A DNA stretch of 64,000 nt from Crotophaga sulcirostris (GCA_013397455.1 VYZB01000035.1:3652805-3716804), one strand, 5' to 3'. Shown: positions 8,672 through 23,600, counted from the first letter of the stretch. The notes: generated by a model from the sequence alone, not told the origin. Numbers and translations are program-made.

Positions 8672-11600
8672 ATGTTTGTGCAAGTTTTTGCATCTGTAAA
8701 TTGGAATTTAGAGAAAATGAGAGATACTGATTTTAGAAAGACTCAAAAATTAATTTTGAAAACAGTCCTATGAAAAAGAGAGGCAAGTTATGATACAGTT
8801 CAGCTCTGTGTCATTAGAACAATTTAACTTTGTACATCTTCCTATTTAATGCTGCATTGTGCAAGGATTTCCCATTGAGGGAAATACTGGAAACTGAGAA
8901 AAAAACCCTGTTAAAATAGCACACATTCTTCCCTAAATCTTCAGTAAAAATATAGGAACCATGAGAATCAATGTGGAAAAAATACCTGAATATCTAAATT
9001 ATACATTCAAGATGTATTTGGAAGAGTAAAGTGAGAAATTTAAGTACCCTAAAAGGTACTCATTCTTTCAAATGCACTACTTTTCAATTGCCTGCCTATA
9101 TGAAAAAAAAGTTCTAAATACTGAGGTGTAAACTCTTAACATTCTATACCATGTATCTATGTTTTTGGTAAACTGTATACACAAAATACTTCTTGGAAAA
9201 TTTTTCCTGAAAGCTTAGGCAGAGAATTATGTACTCACAAATAGTAGTTAGACTGTCATCCAGAGAACAGAGCATACGCATTAGGAACAACTTTTTTATG
9301 AATAGGTTGTAGTCCTGAATTTAGACATAGAAGTTAGCAGTGGGAAGTCGGAGGATTTGAATAAGTGCTACCAATGTTAAATTACCATAAGGATGATGGT
9401 CTCAGAATCAAGGATCTTTGTGTAAATGCTATAATAAATGCAGCATCTCATCTGGATATCTGCTGTGAATTTTTGATTTTTACTTCAGCGCTATCATTGC
9501 TTGAAGCAGTGGGAATGTTTGTTGCTGTAATAGCTGTACTTTCAATTTAGTGTCATCTATTTATCTCAGTTACAAATGTGAGTTTTAATGAAAATGGAGT
9601 GTAAAACCATAGTGAACTTAAAGGTGAAGAGTGCATGTCCTGGGGACTGGGCTGATCTGTACTGAGTGAAACAAGATCTGTTAGGTTACCCTTGCAGCGT
9701 CGTTATCCTCCTGCCCAGAAAGAGTGGCTGCTATTCTAGCCCAAATGCACCCCATCGTTCTCCGTCCTTTCTGACTGGGTGAAGGATTACACTGCTTCCT
9801 TCACACCTGGAGTCTCTTTTCAAGGGACATCAGCATTTCTGCGACTTTGGGCAATCTTTCTGAGCATACTTATCCCATGTATCTCTCCTACCCAATTCTC
9901 TCACCAATTCCATTTCCATTCTTACTTTTGGGGTGTTTCTCCTGTAAAAAACAGGGAGTAAGCAGCAGGAAGAAACTAAAGGTGGGAGAGAGAAAATGTG
10001 AAGGAAGTTAATTTGGTGTTGCTGGTGTTTAGTGTTGCTTGGGAAAAAAAAAACAGTGATATGAGGCTGGAGAAAGTGAGCAGAATGGGAGAAACAGGAA
10101 AGTCTTGAGCACGGCTGTAGGGAGCATAGCAGCAGGAGGAGAAAGTGTGGGGTCTGGAACGAGCACCTCTGATTGTATCTGTCCAGAGGAGGAGGTATGT
10201 GCTGTGCCAGACACACAGATCTCCTGGTTGTTTCTGTGAGCGGACTTTCTGACTTGCATGCCTAGGTCTTCCTGGTCTGTGGAAAGGAATAATTTGTGCT
10301 TAGACTGTGCTAGTGTGGAGCCGCTCTGTGACCAAATCGTACATCCACACCTGAGAACTACGCAGTCTTCCCCAGCACCTGCACGGCAGGATGGGCAGTA
10401 ACAAAGAGTGCATGGAGCAGGGATGGGTGAAAAGTAACAGTATGGCATTTGTGCACTTGGTTATACCTCACACATATATTTTTTCTCGACTTCTTATAAT
10501 TGCTGTAGTCTCAGTTAAGAGGCTTCATTACAGTAATATTGAGCATGGGAGTAAGTGTCTCTTTTTTCTATTTTATTTTGAATCTTAGTATTTGCTGGCA
10601 CCTGGTGGTTCCTGGAAATGGCAGGAGATAAAATAAAACTCTGAGGCAAAAAGATGGGCAGTAAACTGAGCTGCTTTATGGTGATGTTCTATGGTATGCA
10701 TTTTCTTTCCCATTGTAGCCTTAGTGAAAAATGCATACGCTATGAAATACTCTGACAAGTTTATCACTTTTCACACTGCCTTTCAGCCAGCATAAATTGC
10801 CATTCATCTGGAGTGTTTGTTCAGCCGACAGAGGCTTCCTTAGCTCTTCCTCAGTCTTCCAAACATTATGCTGCTTTCTGTTATGGGATTTCCTTGGGCT
10901 GTTCATCTCTTCCCAGTTTCCTCTAATCTCAGTAACGGAATGACTTCTTGTGAGAAACTGGCATGGGGAATGAAATTTTGACACTGGCAGCCTCAATCCA
11001 ACTGAGCCTCTTAAAAAATCCCTGTGAGCATTTCAGGAAAATACAGATGCTAAATCAAAGCATTTCCTTCTTTTTACACAGATTAAGAATTTGCAAAGCG
11101 TAAATACATGGATTACTTCCTCCTATCTTTTCCCCAGCAAAGACTTCCCCGATTACAACATGGGACAGGGGACTGGCCATAGGTGAAAAGTGCGGTATTA
11201 AGGCGTTGGCTTGTAAGCAGTTTGCATATTTATCATTCTTGTGCTTCTCCTATCTTCAGGCTCAGAATATCTCCTACTTTTGATGAACAGTTCCAAGAAA
11301 TTGTTAGTTAAGCAGAAGACATACATTCAAAGAAATATTAATCACACAGTTAATTTCTAATAAATTTATTGCAATTGTAAACTTTTGATTTTCTTGTGTC
11401 TGTGGGACAGGTTCTGCTGTGTGCTTTGGTGGTTGTATCCTTGGGACTAGGTTTAGGCCTAGGACTGAACCGTGGAAACCAGGAACAAGGTATGTTTATG
11501 CTAATTTTCAACATAATTACTACTGAAGCTAGATCTCATAAAGGCCTTCAGCAGAGGCTCTTTTATAGCATAATGTAAAGGTTTTCTGAAAATCCACCAC

Positions 11601-14600
11601 CAGTGAAAATAAAGTTCTTACATTTTTCAAATTAGATTGTATAAAAGATGTACACTCACTAGCTATACTTGAAAAACCTATCCTAAACCACCGAATTCCT
11701 TGCTTCACTTTCCAGAAGTGTTAAATCTTGTTCACAAGAGGTTTGGAATTTTATTATAATTTTATTATAATAATGCTTCTAGGAAATTTAAGACAAGAGT
11801 TATCTTATAATACCTTGCAATTATTTAAATAATATGTTTTGTAGAAGAGATATAATTGGACCACCTTCGGGACTCATGCTTTGGGTAAACTGGGCATAGT
11901 TCAAGTGGCTACTGTTAAAACTGATTATGAATTTTGTCTGAAAAATATGATTTCTGTAAAGCTATTGTAAAAAGAGGATAACAATTTGATTTCGTGAAAT
12001 GTTATTTTTTAATTAAAAAAACCAAAGTATCATTTTGCTGACAGAGGGTCAAGCTGGACGAGAACAAAAACACCACATGGTAAATTAAATGTAACACTTC
12101 CATTAGAATAAAAATAATAGTATTCCCATACTGTAGGAGTTTAAGGAAGCACAATCTCTTTCTCATTCCTAATCAACACATATTGAACTTTTTTACCTAC
12201 TTATTCATCAAGTCTTAGCTCCTTCTCAGATCTTTCAATACTATGGGCCTAGCAAATAGGAGGAAATGGAACCGTACATGCTTTTTGATGAAGCTTATGT
12301 TGTATTACAGTATTCTGTGTAAAATATGTAGATACCCACAGACTTAGTCTTCACTGACATTTGCCTGAGGAACTTGGTCATAGTTGTAGTAAGTGCGAGG
12401 AGTCATGGTTGAGATGGGTGCTGGGGTCTTGTGGGCTCGGGAAAAGAGGCCTGTAAAGGAGGCAGGAGGACCTGTCATTCTGTATGTTTAAAAATCAACA
12501 CAGAGTTTGCATTTTGTGGTGGTACAAATTATTCTACTTATATACTCAAGGTAAACTTCCTTATAGCTCCTGTAATTGTAGTGATTATTCCAAATAAAAG
12601 TTAATGAAATACTAAATTCCTGACCTCACATAGTTATGTGAATATTGTAAAGAAATTAGAAGCATGAGTTGCAAATTATGAGGGGTATGAACAGTTCCAT
12701 TACAGACAGAGGAAAAGATTTAGATTTTTTCTGACTGCGACTCACCGTGCTATATTCTATATAATTTTAAATCAGATGGACCATCTAAACAATTTTTATT
12801 TGTTCAAAGGCAATGGGTACAGTAAAAATTGAATTAAAAACTCTAAACTTTGTCCAAAAAAAGGACAGAAAAACTGTTTGCATATGTTTATGTACCTTTG
12901 TGAAAAGTCCTAACTCTTCCCTGACACAATAGACTCCAATCATAAAGCACCTGGCAGATGCATTAATGCTCATTACATATATTGTTTGCTGTTCTAATTA
13001 TTTGCAAAGTTTTCTTACCTTGAACAATAGTTGTTGATGTAAGCACTTAATGCTCAAGTTACAATGTGAGAACTTTCTACATGTGAAACAAGCTGGCTAG
13101 CTTGAAAATATCAATTTCTACGTGGTTTCTCCACAGTGGATATTAAAGTCTGAATTTTGTAGAAGGTGCACCCTGCAAAAGCACGAACCTTTTGGCAACT
13201 ATAATAGTGAAAGTCTCTCTTCCCCTCACATCCCGGACCCAGAACTGAGCAGGGGAGGTACCTCTCGGTGGGAGGCTGGGACACCAGGCATTGCTTCCTG
13301 TGCCACCAGTCCTGAGCAGACCTGCTGCAGAACCAGCCCTGCCACAGGCTCTGGGTGAGCACAGCCCAAACAGCCTCCGGCACCTTCAATGTCCAGAGGG
13401 CTTCCTACAGCTTTTAATTCGCCTTGCGGGCTAGTGTGCTAGTGACTACATTGGAAAATGACTTGGGAAATGGGTTTGGGAAATTATTCAGCACGTTTAT
13501 TCCTACAGCCCATTTTACTGACCTATCTGGGGCTGGGTTATCAAGCACTCAGACTCACTGCCTTCTCCTTACAGTCAGCTGTAGGCACAAGTGCAATGAG
13601 CCGCAGAAGAAAGATGTGCCCGGCTGCCAGTGTGACAGCGGCTGTATGGAGCGTCAGGACTGCTGCTGGGACTATGAGGACACCTGTGTGGAGCCAAGTA
13701 TGTTCCCTTACAGGCAAAGCTCACTGATTCCCACTTTACTTTGGGTTTGTTTTTTCACATGATACTAATAGGAAAATTCTCATATTTATGCAGATACACA
13801 GAAGTGATGTCATGTTCCCTCAGGGAGGGAAAGATGTGGTGGCATCAAGCTGCTTTTGCACTCAGATGGCCAGAGGGACATAAATTGGTGACCGGGCAGG
13901 ACACAAAATCTTCCTGAGTCTGTCTCAGGTCAAATCCCTGTGGTTTTTTTTCTCCCCATGGATGACCAAAGCATTTGTAATGCATATTTCCTTGCCCAGA
14001 TAAAGTTGTGGATGTGCATGAGTGGAAGTTGTAGGTTATTACTGACCAGGGCCCTGAAACTGTGCCACTGTGTTGACTTGTCTTTTGCTTTTGAAAATGA
14101 ATGGATGTTTCCAGGCCAGGTGCACTCTCCAGCCTCATGCAGCCCTCCTTGGGAGCCTGGAATTGGAGGAGTGCACTCATTATTCCAGGGCAGCAACCTG
14201 GCTCTGCACCGAGGCCAGACTCCTCTCCAGTTACTCTCTCAGCTCTGCTGGCAGCTGCTTGGATGTTTCTTCATCCTTATCGATTTTTCTCCTTGCTTCA
14301 GCCCTTAAATCTCTTTTTCTTGCTGTCCACTGGGAGTCATCTGCAAGAGCAGAAAAAAGATGTGTTTCCTTCTGCTTTTCTTCTGTAGGAAAATATGGGG
14401 TTTATTTGGCTTTTTTAGGTCTTCTTGGAAGAGTGGAAGGCATTGAACAAGGTGCCTCTGGGGTCACCTTTATAGAATAATTTTTTTATGATTCTGTGTT
14501 ATCATGCAATAACTGCAGAGGTAGGCTTTATGTGTTACATGAAATCTTAAGTTTTCCTTTCAGATAAAACTTCTAAAGCAATTTAAGCAGGACATCTAAA

Positions 14601-17600
14601 TTATAGTTTAACGAAACCTCTTTTTTTTCTTTACCTGTTTGGGGAATTTCCATATAAAGGAGTTTACATAAGGTTCTGTAAACTGATCATAATCTTTTTC
14701 TTCCAATTTTCAGCCCAGTCTTGGAGGTGCACTAATTTCCGTTGTGGTGAGGCACGGATACCCGGAAGTTACTGTTCTTGTTCTGATGACTGCTTGCAGG
14801 AAAAAGACTGCTGTGTCAACTACAACAGTGTTTGCAAAGGTAAATCAAAAATCAAAAATATTTATACATGAATTATCCTGTAAAATAAACAGATGCACAA
14901 AGATGGCAAATATAAAGGTAGATGTGTTTGTTTCTCACAAGTAGAGTCTTACAGTGACATTTTGGAAAATAAAGATGTTTTGAGGTGAAGATTTTGGTAT
15001 TTTTGACTGGGAAAAAGACGGTTTGTGGAGAATAACGTGAATGTGTGTCATTCATAAGAAAGAATGTTTTTAATATTGTAGCAGTATACCAAATGTGGGG
15101 GTTTTGGATTGTTTCTTTTCATTTTTATTTTCATAAATAGATAGAGGAATTTTTTCTACTTCAAACTTTATGCTATCCAAAGTACATAGTGTAGTAATCA
15201 TCCCTTATTTAAAATTTCCCATCCTTTTTTTTAGAAATTAATTTGCAGATTAAGTTGCTTATGTTTTACTGATTTCTGAATATCTTTGTTAATGGCTGAT
15301 TGTTTAGTTAAATTTTTTCCTGTCTTGGATGCTTTCCTTATTTCTTCTCTTATTGACCTTCCTTGTTTCTTCCAAAGAGACAGGTAAACATTATCATAAA
15401 TGAGTATACCTGTGAAGCAGGTGGAGAATATTCAAATGAAACCAGAAAGAATTTCTTTAAATTTGGAACCCCTGGTCAACAAAGAAAGACTGAAGGAGTT
15501 TAGGCTCTTTACAGGAACAAAACAAAACAAACAAACAAACAAAGGCTAAAGGGAGCCCTGGCAATCATCTCTAAATGTGTAGGTGGTATCTGCAAAAAAA
15601 AAAAAGAAAGGGAGCGATACAGTGTGGCCAGGATAAAATTTAACTGTTTTCCATTTAAAACCAGCTACAACTTTGGCTAAGTTTTCATAGTGATTTCTTC
15701 TCCATTTTGTTTGCTTCTCTGTGTAACTAATGTGCTTTGGTTTTAACTTAGAGTTGTAAGCATTAACCCTTTCAGGGGTCTGAGAGTGTAATAGGTTGCA
15801 CTAAATGATTTCTAAAGTTATCTTCAGCCCTACGTTTCTCTATTTCTGTATTGAAGTGGAAAAAGTACCAGGAAGCTAAAAGATCAACCAGGAAACTCCT
15901 TTGTTTTTTTGTGGTGGAGGGGTGACTCAGTATTTTCTTTTGTCATTTTAGGTGAAATGTCTTGGGTAGAAGAACCGTGTGTGTCACTTGATACTCCTCA
16001 GTGTCCAGCTGGGTAGGATAAAACAATTTTGTCTTCTTAGCAAATAAAATGGTTGTGATGGTCAGAAATACTCCAGTGGCCTGAAGCAGGTTTCATGGGG
16101 GTTTCATTTTCTGAGAATAAGGTTCCTGCCCTAAAGAATATTCTATGGAAGTGGTTTGTGGCTAGCAATGTTTTTTCTTTCTAAAACCTTTGTCATTTTG
16201 TTGCACAGTCATTTATCATTTACAGTTTAGAGCAGAGTACAGGAGTTCAAATCCAGATTGAAAGTCACTTTGCAAAGACGTGGAAAAACTGTTATAGAAT
16301 TATCTCAAGGTTCATTTCTCATAAATTGTTCATAGTCCATGCTACGTTACCATATTGTATCTGTGATAATTCAGATAAATTACCTTAGGCAAGCTGTAAA
16401 AACTGTTAGAATTTTTGACTACAATTCTTTATCTAAGTAACAGGGTTTTTTTACTTAAATTGTCTGTGGGAAGAAAGGTATGTTAAAAAGGAAGCTACAA
16501 AACTAGCCATATATCTGCAAATACTGGAACATGGTAGTTCTGTTGTTCAGCTGGAGATATTTTGCTGTTTGTGCATTATTGCAGAATCATAGGCTGGACA
16601 GAATCACAGTTTAAAGAGCTGTACTCAAAGAAAAATGGATTATTTTCTCGTTCGGTTATGATATTTGTGATATTAACCATTATTCTGTCTATTTTACCAG
16701 TTTAGTTTAATTATAATACCTTTAGAATTGTGGCTGCTTCATGGGTTCCTGCATATGCCTCCTAACATATACTTTCTAGTTTAACAAATAACTTACTGAG
16801 TTAGCACCATTTCATAGGCTAAAAGTTTGGAAACTAGTCGAGAAGGGCTTCTTTAAGTTCTGTAAGCAGTATTGCTATATAAAGTTCCATTTAATTTCAG
16901 ATGCAAATCAGGAAGCTGTTTTGTAAAAAACTGTTTTCATACAAACTGATGATTAAAATGCACTTCTATGTTTTGGCAAGACCATTGTGAATGAGAAGCT
17001 AAATGAGGTAGTGATTAATGACTGATGTGAATATATAACTTTTTTTAATAGTTAATCATTCAAAGTATTTCTCCAATAAATGGTTTGGAGTCAGTTATAA
17101 GTAACTGCATTTTATTAATCATTTTCTCCTGCAATATTTTCCAGGCTTATTTAATGAGTCATTCCTATAAATTACAAATAGTTGGGTTTTTTTAAAATAC
17201 TATGTGTAGTGAAACCTACTTCAAACTACATTTTTAATTTAAATATATGTTTAAATTTTTTCTTTGTATGTTTCTAAGATGAATTTAATATATAATGATT
17301 CAGATCTGAGGCTTTTATCCTTATCTTTTTTGCATAAAGTCTTCCCCTAAGCACATCAGCAGCTGCTGCATTCCTTTTGTAGCCTTCAGTTCAGTTTTTC
17401 AGGGACCTTGAGGCAAAGAATTGTTCTACAGCTCCATGAGAGCTGGTAAACTTGAAAGATGTAATCCACAAAGAGCATGGACTGCTTAGTGATGATTCCT
17501 TTGCAAAGGAAATGTGGTAAGGCAAGAGGTTAGCACACACCTGGTATTGCAAAGAGATTGCATTTCCCAGCACTGAAGCCAATTGACCCAAACTGTTTGC

Positions 17601-20600
17601 TCGGTGATTGCTGTGTTTTTACAGTCCTTGTGCAGCTGAAACCTGAAAGATTTTCTAAGATGCATTATGAAACAAGAGACTGAATTCAACCCATTATTAT
17701 GCACAGACATACTTCAGCTCTTCTGTGCTCTGGGCTTGTATTTGGATTCTAGTCTGCAGTATTTGTATTTATTTGTAGTCATAATTAAATATTTGTAATT
17801 AAAAGATTAACAAAACCCATTTTCTTTTCCTAGGTTCTCTGTATTATGAGTGGCTTGCTTTTTATTCCTCCAGTGTTTTTTTTCAGGAGGATTGTGTATT
17901 CACTCTCAAAAAGAACTATTTGTTTATTTCACACTCTAATAATAATTCTGAGAATTACATGGAAATTCTGAGTCCTGCTTTTAAAAGCAGAATTTATACT
18001 ATTGTTAAATATCTTAATAAGTCACCAATTCTCCAAACTCCTTTGTGATAACAAGCTCATATTTTCTTATAGATTTGATCTGCCACCACTTATCCTTTTT
18101 TCGATGGATGGGTTTAGAGCAGAATACTTGCAAACATGGATTTCTTTGCTGCCAAATATTGAAAAACTCAGTAAGTTACCAGGAATGCTATGACTATTTT
18201 CTTGAAAAGTCTGTGCGCAGCCCTTCCTGTCCCTTTCACTGCTGTCAAACATATGTGTTGCTCAGCAACAAGAAAATCACAAATCAGGCTTCCCTCATGG
18301 GTTTTATATTTTCATTATAATGTTTTCTAAATTAATTCTTGTATTTGAGTGCACAGTAAACACAACTTTTTTAGCAAGGCCTCTAATACTGGTCAACAGC
18401 TTTTTATTAAGTAGGTAGTTTGAAATATAAATTCAAATACATTTTAAGATGGAAAAACATTCCAGAGAATGATTTCCTGCATTCTCTGTACTCCATTGAA
18501 AAATTCTGGTTGATAATGAGGTCATCATTGAAGTATTATACAAAGGGAAAATGCATTGGTTTATTAAGAAATTTTCCTCAAAGATGCATGTTTTCAAGTC
18601 AGATATTTTAAGATATTAAAGAGAAGCCACATATTTAAAGGTATATAAGAGAACATTATTATATTAGACTTAAATGCAAGGTAATTCACATATTGGTGTA
18701 GCTTAATATGTTCGTATGATTGCAGTAAGGTTCAAGTAATTATTTCTCAGTACTTCTGAATATTGGGTGAAAGACTAAGTTGAAGATCTTCAGCTTGTGC
18801 TGTAAAGGGCTATAAAAGTGAGACCCAATAGTACACTTTGTTAAAATTTCCTGACTATTTTAGAGCTCAACTATCAAAGTACTTTGTGCCTGGAAAAAAT
18901 GTCTGCATATTTATTCATTTCTTCTCAGAGGTAATAGTCTAAATTCACAGTATTCTGAATATCTGTTCTGAATATATCATATTCTGTTTCTATTGGGCTC
19001 ATTCGAGAATTTTCCATGGGTGTTAAGAAGTACTACATTTTACTGAATAGTTAGCAATCTTGTTTGTGGATAGTAAGGGTATCCAGAAGCCTGAATTTGA
19101 AGCAGTATGAAACCTGACTTCTTGTGCAAATATTTTATTATTTGATATCATCCTGAATCAGTGAAGAAATCACGCACACAGAAGTCAGTGTTGGGTTCCA
19201 GTCTTTTAAAACAGGTGAAAAGGAAATGCCAAATTGACAAAAGGTATAAAAACCAAGCTACGTGTATGTTTCCAAGAATTTCTTTCAAACAAGAACAGAT
19301 CTAATTCAGCATTACTCATGTTTGTGCTCAATTTGAACAATTGCTTCTGCACATTCATGCGTATACTTCCCAGAAAGCTACTGTGGAAAGAAAAGGGAAA
19401 TTCCTTTCTTTGCAAAAGAAAAAACATAATACTGATTTGTGGCGTAAAACATTTCCTCTCCAGTAACTTCATTAACCTAGAGTTTTCAGTACAGCTAATC
19501 AAGCTTGTTATAGAATATGTAAACTATGAATGTAGCTCCTTTACCGTTCAAGAGAAATATGTTAAAAATTATGCTGATTTTCTCACGTATTTTTCAATTA
19601 TTCAGCCCTTCTTTAAACACTCTTTAAGTCTCTTTTTTCTGTACCACACTGGAAGAGTTACACTGAATAAATCCAGGCTTTCATTGTTTAATTTAGATTG
19701 TTTAGTTGAAATCAGTTTCTGTTCTTTGACCAAAATGCTGTACATTAAAGAATAAAGTGTATTTGAGCATGAATCAAATAATCATCTGACTACAGCTTAA
19801 TACAGAACTGTTTCTCCATGTGAGTAAGAATACAAAATGGCATTAAGGCACCTTCCAGTCTTTACACCTTTGTTCTGTGGGTAAACAAGTTGGATTCTAC
19901 AGTGGATTGATATGTTATACATGTTCAGGAATGGTAGTTACCTTAGATTGCTGAAAAGTGATGTGATGTTTGAAAATAAAGATAGGACACCTGGGGTGGG
20001 ATTCACTCCAGAGCAGGGCATATGTTCTTGGAGGTAGGTGTCTGCACGTGAAATGTCTACATGCTCATTGTAGTCAGTGCATTTATGGTTAGTACAGTCT
20101 GTACAGCCCAGTGCAAGAATTGAGAGAAAATCAGCTCAACCAAAGGACAGAGGATGCAGAGGACAAATTGTTGCCTTAACCTATGCTTCTAGTAGACTTC
20201 AGTGCGCTGTGGTGTATCGTGGGTGGCCTTCAGCAGCTGTGTCAGGAGGACATAAGTCTAACAGTGATCTTGCATCAAAACTGTCAACTTTCATGTAGAT
20301 ATCTTGGATATCTGAGTGTATCTCAAGTGGCACCGGACTCCAGTGCTTAAGCAACTGAGTCTTTCCCATACCTCTGGTCACCAGGCATCTCTGCAGTACA
20401 TCTTGCCTGGGCTGACCTGAGGCTACAGTTTCATTGCATAAACATATATGTCTGGTGCCATTCTGGGCCTCCAAAGTGTCTGAGCCACTCATTTGGGTTG
20501 GCAGGTAGGATGTAGGAGTGGAATCTGAAGGCCAGGCAGGATGGTTAAAGATGTCCTAAATGATCCTAAGTGTCTGGGCTTTAGGTAAATGAATTGAGTG

Positions 20601-23600
20601 TCCAGTGTCCATTGACTGCAATGGGACAATAGGCCTAGCTCACAAGGAGACACTAGAATGTATGTGTCAATTTGGAGTCACATTTCTCCTGTAACACCAC
20701 AGCAACTGACTGTGATGATTTTTTGTTTGTTTGTTTTTAAGTCTGTTGATTTTCAAGTAAAGAAATTTTAAGCAAATTTATGTTCATTCCGTGATCTGTT
20801 GCAGAAACATGTGGCACACATTCAAAATATATGAGAGCTGTTTACCCCACAAAAACCTTTCCAAACCACTATACTATTGTCACAGTAAGTGAGAATTTGC
20901 TATTTTTTCCTTTTAATTACCGGGAAGACATAGAAAGAATTTTGTTGTGCCAATCTTTTTGTGGGACATGGGAACTCAAGCTGTAAGAGTAAAAGAAGGA
21001 GGGAGATGCTGAGAAAGTACATGCAGGCATGATCTATGAGGTCCGACGTAAAAAAAAAGGCCAAAAAAGCCCCGTGACTGTCCCTGTAAATCTTTTTATT
21101 TAACAAATTCAGAAAAACAATGGCAGTCACCTTCAAAATAGATCCCTTCTGAGTTGACACACAGTTGCATATGATGCTGCCAACGTTAAAGCAATTCCAC
21201 ATATCATTTTCTGAAAGGCTCTTGAGGATCTCCATTGCTTTTGCTTTTACACCTTCTACCAAGAAAAAATGGGTTCCTGTGAGCAATGACTTGGTCTTTG
21301 GGATCTCTTCACTGTAAACCTCAGTCAATAACTGAAAAGTTTCCATCGTTGATTTTTTCAGTTTCACAAGAAACTTGGTGTTAGCTTGCTGTTCACCCTT
21401 GCATACTGACATTTTCTGACCAAGGATAAGAAAATGTCTGTATGTAAACACACCTCCACTTGTACTGAGTGAAGAGATCGAGTTGAGTCTTGTCTCACTG
21501 AGACAGGTTAGAACGTATACTATAGCCATTTCTTCGTCTCTCTCCTCCCACTCTTGGTTCCCAAGCTATAGCGTTGTCTTGATTTTTTTTGTGTCGGACT
21601 TCATATGTGGTTATATATGTATGCTGACTTTGGCCTGTGAACTGGTTATTTCTGATCTTTGTCAGTCTGATTGGATTCAGGTAAGTATGGATGAGGACAC
21701 TCTCATTTGATGTGAGTGTGTGTTAGGATGATTTTGGCAGCTGATATACAGCCACATGACATATATGGTACTTAATCTATAGCACATAGGGTTTTTAATT
21801 GGGCTGGGGAGGAAACAGGGCAACTCAAGGGAACTTGACAGTCACACTGGATTCATTGGCAGGAATCTGATGATCTGTGTGGCTTAGTAAAGCATGTTCT
21901 GTTTCTGTGATGAAACGGCCTGAAAAATATTTGCAACACTGCAATAGTGTGCATTGTGCATTGCAACACAGCTTAGGCTCTGTTTGATTTCAAGATTCAT
22001 TGGGTTGTTTTGTTTATTTTCATTTTGCAGGGATTGTATCCAGAGTCTCATGGTATTATTGATAACAGCATGTATGATGTAAACTTGAAAAAACATTTCT
22101 CACTTTCGGGGACGGAAAAATTCCAACCTTCGTGGTGGAGTGGGCAGCCAGTATGTTTATTTCTCATCGTGGTATTTCTTTATGTCTACAGTGGGTCATG
22201 TGCCATCTTATAAAACAAACCAAAAAGAGAATAAAATGTAAAGCTGTGTGATATGTATGTAACGTACAGCACATTTCATAAACTGTTAATTCATATTGTT
22301 ACTAAATTCATAAACTGATTGTACCTATGGTTATGATTAATATTATTCATTTACTAGAAATATAAAGATGTAATGATGGTACAAAAATATAAAAACCCTA
22401 CATGTAGTGTATAGCATATCTACTTAATATACATTTATATATTTATTTGTATGTGTGTGTGTGTGTCTGTGTAGTCATGTTTTTAGCATACTCAACTAGC
22501 CAGGTTTTGCTCCTGTTGTTTCATGAAGGCGTCCATCAGGTTTGTAAAAGAACCACAGCTACATTCTTTAAGGCTAATAGAAATATGGCCTCCTATAATA
22601 AAACTATGTAACTAGACTCCATATCTTAGAATAGAATAGAATAGAATAGAATAGAATAGAATAGAATAGAATAATAGAATATTTTAGTTGGGAAGGACCT
22701 ACAACAATCATCTGCTCCACCTGCCTGACCACTTCAGGGCTGACCAAAAGTTAAAGCATGTTATTAAGGGCATTGTGCAACACTGAAAGGCACTCTCTAG
22801 AAAGCCTATTGCAGGGCTTAACCACCCACTTGATAAAGAAATGTTTCATAATGTCCAGTCTGAACATTCCTGACCCGCCTTGAACAATTCTTCCGTCTTC
22901 ATGATCCATTCCATTGGCGTTTACCACAGGAAAAAAGGTCATTACCTGTTGCCAGTTATGGAATTAATGATATGGTTTCTTTTGATGGTCAGAATACCCA
23001 AGAAATGGCAACACCCTGGTTTCTGCGCTACTATTTTTTCTTCAGTATGTGTATGTAGAAAACAAACTTCTAATCAGATATGGTCATTGGGTATCACAGT
23101 ATCACAAGTTTGGAAAGGACCCCTGAGATCATCGAGTCCAACCTATAAGCCAACACTAACACCAACCCATCATCTAAACCATGGCACTGAGTGCCTCATC
23201 CAATCTCCTCTTAAACACCTCCAGGGTTGGCGACTCCACCACCTCCCTGGGCAGCGCATTCCAATGGCTAATTACCCTTTCAGTGAAGAACTTTTTCCTA
23301 ACGTCAAGTCTAAACTTTCCCTGAAATTTTCCCTGGGTAACTGCATGATGTGTGAAAGAAGGAAGAGAAATGCATGCTTGCGGTCCATATTTCTGATCCA
23401 ATTATGTATTTTTACTTGGGTGATCTGAGGTCCTCCGCTGGTGTAAATGCCATAAAATCATTTGTTTTGTATCTTTACCCATAGGTCTGGCTGACAGCAA
23501 TGTACCAAAACTTGAAAGCAGGCACCTACTTTTGGCCAGGCTCTGATGTTCCAATTAATGGAACATACCCCACCTTGTACAGTGTATACAACGGGTAAGT

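Noticed and set aside
12045..12079. Possible 35-base ENPP3 exon between exons 2 and 3 (AG before, GTAAAT after)
   Set aside because: It reads open, but its length would shift exon 3 out of the somatomedin-B frame; exons 2 and 3 join correctly without it.
13137..13356. Possible alternative coding exon in intron 2
   Set aside because: Joined to exon 2 it meets a stop within six codons; no family resemblance.
20900..21529. 209-codon minus-strand ORF as a host gene
   Set aside because: Most of it lies within the mariner element bounded by TIRs and TA duplications; the remainder is intron read-through.
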